Assembly (NCBI GenBank): GCA_021161105.1
Contig: JAGHBG010000223.1
Coordinates: 1-17,140 of the forward strand
DNA length: 17,140 nt
Reading direction: 5' to 3'
Source of the DNA: Thermotogaceae bacterium
GTDB taxonomy: Bacteria; Thermotogota; Thermotogae; Thermotogales; Thermotogaceae
A program made the position numbers and the translations under genes. Each line of letters begins with the position of its first letter. The first letter of the stretch is position 1. The notes below the pieces were generated by a model, which saw nothing but the letters and a program-made list of their open reading frames with translations, ran no database searches and was not told the origin of the DNA. Of the stretch, positions 14,883 through 17,140 are shown one piece after another.

Positions 14883-14891
14883 TGATAAAAT
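14883..14891 (+). promoter_or_regulatory. Extended -10 promoter of the nifX-like/toga unit
   Basis: TGATAAAAT is a TGn-extended -10, identical to the pfk one. RNA start near 14898 falls at the ribosome site AGGAGGTGAT (14897-14906), so the leader would be only about 15 nt. This is the only promoter I can see for the genes up to the right edge. Confidence 0.5.
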
Positions 14892-14912
14892 CATCCAGGA
14901 GGTGATGTATAA

Positions 14913-15257
14913 ATGAGAATAGTAGTTCCTTCAAATGGAGATACACTTGATTCTATGGTGGCAGAAAGATTTGCAAGGGCAGATTATTTTATTGTTTATG
15001 ATGATACAACTAATGAATTTTTTGCTATTCCAAATGGTGGATTGGGGGCTCATGGTGCCGGGCCAAGAGTTGTTCAAATGATTGCAAGAGAAGGTGCAGA
15101 TGTAATTATAGTTCCAGGTATGGGACAAAATGCTTTTAGTGCGGCCACTGCAGCGGGCATAAAGCCGTATCTGGCAAGGCCCGGTACAGTTAGGCAGAAT
15201 ATAGAATGGTTTAAGCGAGGGGAGTTAGAAGAGCTCACAACTCCTACAAGAATGTGA
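14913..15257 (+). CDS. NifX/NifB C-terminal-type (dinitrogenase FeMo-cofactor-binding family) protein
   Basis: The 114-residue single-domain protein belongs to the Nitro_FeMo-Co fold (RNase-H-like alpha/beta). It shows MRIVVPSNGDTLDSMVAERFARADYF-type opening (strand, then a conserved R-F-R/G-A-F pattern), the GAGPRVVQMIAREGADVIIVPGMG core (48-71) and the GIKPYL strand. Small stand-alone members are common in Thermotoga, where crystal structures exist, and in other anaerobes without nitrogenase; they probably bind iron-sulphur or molybdenum clusters. No nif gene is here, so the call does not imply nitrogen fixation. ATG 14913 has a near-perfect AGGAGGTGAT. Only 30 bases separate it from the SLH protein gene, so they may share a transcript. 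Confidence 0.9.
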   Translation: MRIVVPSNGDTLDSMVAERFARADYFIVYDDTTNEFFAIPNGGLGAHGAGPRVVQMIAREGADVIIVPGMGQNAFSAATAAGIKPYLARPGTVRQNIEWFKRGELEELTTPTRM

Positions 15258-15287
15258 AAAAACAATCTGGAAGGAGTGTGGTTTATT

Positions 15288-16451
15288 ATGAAAAAATTTA
15301 GTGTTCTTTTGTTGATAGCTTTAGTTGTTGCTACATCTCTTGCAGAATTTAAAGATGTTCCAAAGGGGCATTGGGCTTATGATGCTGTAGCGGAGCTTAC
15401 AAAGATAGGAATTCTTACAGGGTACCCCGATGGAACTTTCAAAGGTAGTTCTGTTGTGAATAGATATCAACTTGCCGTTGCACTTTACAGAACCATAGAG
15501 TACATGAAAGAATTATACAAATCCTTGGAGAGTGGTGTATCTTCTTCACCAGTTTCAGCTTCCAAGGAAAGTTATGATGTGCTTTCCAGGAAAGTTGCAA
15601 AGAACGAGATAGATATTGCAAATCTTGAAAAAATAGTTTCTGACTTGAGAAGAAAACTGGAAGAATTAACCTACTCGCAGACAGCCTCTCAATCATCCAG
15701 TCAAAGTGGATCCCCCAGCAGTTCTGATCAGAGTAGATTGGCCATGCAACTTGCGGAAAATTCTGCCATGCTTGCAAAACAAAATGCTGAGAAAATAAAG
15801 AGTATAGAATCAAAAATAGCTCTTCTGGAGGTCAATCTCAACAGTAATTCTGAAACAATAAATACTTTGAAGGCTTCTCTCAATTCTTTAGAGGGGAAGG
15901 TTGAAGAGCTGGAAAACCTCGAGGATCTGGAAGTGGAAGTTAATACAAATAAAAACACCATAGATTCTTTAAAGATGAAGATTCAAAATATTGAAAAATT
16001 CTCAGATCAGCTTGATACTTTATCCAATACTGTCGTTGCGTTAAAGAATGATATAGCCGATTTGTCTGATGTGAAAGAAGAAGTTGATGCATTAAAGGAT
16101 AAATATGGTGAACTTTCCAATGAATATGTGAAGCTTAATGAGAAGGTTTCTGGATTTGATTCAAAAATTTCCGAGATTGCTAAATTGAAATCTGATCTCG
16201 AATCGTTGAAAAGCATAGTAGAAGATTCGAATAAGAAATATCAGAGTGTAGAGGAAAGAATTGCAAATGTTGATAAGGAAATGAAGGAGAGTAAAAGCAA
16301 CATATCTACTTTGACGGCTAAGGTATCAATTCTTGAGAGTAAAGTAAATAAGCTAGAAAAAGGAGGTTCAGGTTCTTCGCTGTGGCTGTCTGTTTTTGCA
16401 ATATTATTGTCAATAGGAGCCGTTGCGGCGGTATTTATAGTTAAATATTGA
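15288..16451 (+). CDS. SLH-domain coiled-coil rod protein, Omp-alpha-like (toga spacer)
   Basis: This 387-residue protein has a signal peptide (1-19, cut near SLA-EF), one SLH domain (about 20-75: FKDVPKGHWAYDAV, GILTGYPDGTF, NRYQLAVALYRTIEY), a Ser/Gln-rich linker (129-148), a long alpha-helical coiled coil (about 149-358) and a GGSGSS hinge before a C-terminal membrane helix (about 365-384) ending VKY. This is the design of Thermotoga Omp-alpha, whose rods bridge the outer toga and the cell; the SLH end binds the cell wall and the hydrophobic tail the outer membrane. ATG 15288 is chosen; GTG 15276 lies inside the ribosome site AAGGAG and would break the signal peptide. It is followed by the 69-residue gene and a paralog. 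Confidence 0.9.
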   Translation: MKKFSVLLLIALVVATSLAEFKDVPKGHWAYDAVAELTKIGILTGYPDGTFKGSSVVNRYQLAVALYRTIEYMKELYKSLESGVSSSPVSASKESYDVLSRKVAKNEIDIANLEKIVSDLRRKLEELTYSQTASQSSSQSGSPSSSDQSRLAMQLAENSAMLAKQNAEKIKSIESKIALLEVNLNSNSETINTLKASLNSLEGKVEELENLEDLEVEVNTNKNTIDSLKMKIQNIEKFSDQLDTLSNTVVALKNDIADLSDVKEEVDALKDKYGELSNEYVKLNEKVSGFDSKISEIAKLKSDLESLKSIVEDSNKKYQSVEERIANVDKEMKESKSNISTLTAKVSILESKVNKLEKGGSGSSLWLSVFAILLSIGAVAAVFIVKY

Positions 16452-16472
16452 ATTTGTAGAAAGAGGGATTAT

Positions 16473-16682
16473 ATGGAGAGATTTGCAAAAGCGATTGAGA
16501 ATATTTTAAGAAGATTTGAAGAAAAAGGATATGATGTAGTGGACGTGTATGATATCTGGATAGAATCTTCAATACCAATGGATCTTATAGAAGAAGTTAT
16601 AGGAAAGGATATGGTCAATATACCGCCCAGTATAGAAGAGATTAAAGTAAGAGGAAAAAATTTCTGGAGGAGGCGAAATTAA
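16473..16682 (+). CDS. Small protein between two rod-protein genes, function unknown
   Basis: I do not recognise it. The 69 residues have no signal peptide or membrane span. The N-terminus is an amphipathic helix (MERFAKAIENILRRFEEKGY), then VVDVYDIWIESS, an acidic helix (PMDLIEEVIGKD) and a basic C-terminus ending GKNFWRRRN. It starts at ATG 16473 with AGAGGG 6 bases upstream and is not a shadow, because both flanking junctions are tight: 21 bases after rod gene 1, and its TAA shares one base with the ATG of rod gene 2 (TAATG). That implies translational coupling to the second rod gene. It could be a cytosolic assembly or regulatory factor for the toga proteins, which is inference only. Confidence 0.75.
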   Translation: MERFAKAIENILRRFEEKGYDVVDVYDIWIESSIPMDLIEEVIGKDMVNIPPSIEEIKVRGKNFWRRRN

Positions 16683-17140
16683 TGGGTAGATGGGCGAAAG
16701 TTATCGCCCTGTTTTTTTTAGTAGTTTCTATAGTAACTCTGCCTGCAAAATTTAAGGATATGCCAATAAACCATTGGGCTTATGATGCTGTAATGTATGT
16801 TTCTAATCTGGGAATAATATCTGGATATCCCGATGGAACATTTAGAGGTATGGATTACGTCAGCAGGTATCAGCTTGCGGTTGCAGTATATAGAACTATT
16901 GAGTATATAAGAAAGAATGTTTCTGGTACTTCCGTTGTTGCTTCGCCCGAATCAGAAGGAACGCCAGCCGATATTGCGAAGTTAAGGCAGGATATGGAGG
17001 AAAGGTTTAAGGAAATAGAGAATGACCTGGAGCAGCATAAATCATACATAGAAAGCAAGGTGGATAATGTAACCCAGAAACTTATACAGCTAAGCGTTGA
17101 TTTGGCCAATTCGGCTAATAAATATACTGAACTTAAAGGA
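16682..17140 (+). CDS. Second SLH-domain rod protein, Omp-alpha-like, cut by window edge
   Basis: The first 153 codons are present and remain open to the window end. A signal peptide spans 1-22 (WAKVIALFFLVVSIVTLPA). One SLH domain follows (about 23-78: FKDMPINHWAYDAV, GIISGYPDGTF, SRYQLAVAVYRTIEY); I count 36 identical residues of 57 against rod protein 1. After a short linker a polar helical stretch starts (about 96-153) with heptad-like spacing, the beginning of a coiled coil. ATG 16682 overlaps the 69-residue gene by one base and has GGAGGAGG about 9 bases upstream. It may be a second, differently sized rod or a partner of the first; the C-terminal anchor cannot be seen. Confidence 0.88.
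   Translation, partial: MGRWAKVIALFFLVVSIVTLPAKFKDMPINHWAYDAVMYVSNLGIISGYPDGTFRGMDYVSRYQLAVAVYRTIEYIRKNVSGTSVVASPESEGTPADIAKLRQDMEERFKEIENDLEQHKSYIESKVDNVTQKLIQLSVDLANSANKYTELKG

Noticed and set aside
14833..14946. 38-residue N-terminal extension of the AEC transporter
   Set aside because: It would overlap the divergent nifX-like gene and its promoter, while GTG 14832 has an excellent AAAGGAGG site.
14913..15257. Nitrogen-fixation locus suggested by the NifX-like gene
   Set aside because: Stand-alone members are widespread in organisms without nitrogenase and no other nif gene is here.

Overview
The window looks like chromosome of a member of the Thermotogota (Thermotoga relatives; genus not resolved, a Kosmotoga-like lineage is possible). 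The strongest clues are at the right end: secreted proteins with one SLH domain, a long coiled coil and a C-terminal hydrophobic anchor. This is the architecture of the Omp-alpha rod protein that spaces the 'toga' outer sheath from the cell. Low GC, strong GGAGGTGAT-type Shine-Dalgarno sites, frequent GTG/TTG starts and very tight gene packing agree with this. I see no insertion sequence, phage gene, CRISPR array, tRNA or rRNA.

Layout. (1) 1-357, minus: N-terminus of a secreted caspase-like protein cut by the window edge. (2) 358-681: gap holding that gene's promoter. (3) 682-7412, minus: a five-gene unit read clpC > radA > disA > rtcB > rseC-like, with junctions that overlap or nearly touch. 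clpC-radA-disA matches the core of the Firmicute ctsR-mcsAB-clpC-radA-disA operon, but ctsR and mcsAB are absent, and an RNA ligase and an RseC-like membrane protein follow instead. (4) 7526-8023, plus: an unrecognised signal peptide-coiled coil-membrane anchor protein, divergent from clpC and overlapping dprA tail to tail. (5) 8015-12615, minus: a second five-gene unit read pfk (predicted PPi-dependent) > amrA (AMMECR1) > amrS (radical SAM) > apbE (flavin transferase) > dprA. (6) 12796-13839, plus: fold-III PLP amino-acid racemase. (7) 13942-14832, minus: AEC-family transporter. (8) 14913 to the right edge, plus: NifX/NifB-type small protein, SLH rod protein 1, an unrecognised 69-residue protein, and SLH rod protein 2 (cut by the window edge).

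How the genes fit together. The clpC unit covers protein, DNA and RNA quality control plus c-di-AMP signalling. The pfk unit joins glycolysis to the uncharacterised AmmeMemoRadiSam pair AmrA/AmrS, without its Memo partner here. The racemase may supply D-amino acids for the cell wall, and the right-hand unit builds the outer envelope. Seven intergenic starts carry a TAAAAT or TATAAT -10 hexamer, five with an extended TGn, and all predict leaders of about 15-40 nt. I found no convincing intrinsic terminator.

The best candidates for something undescribed are the AmrA-AmrS-ApbE cluster, the toga cluster with its 69-residue protein, and the SLH-less 'mini-rod' protein at 7526.
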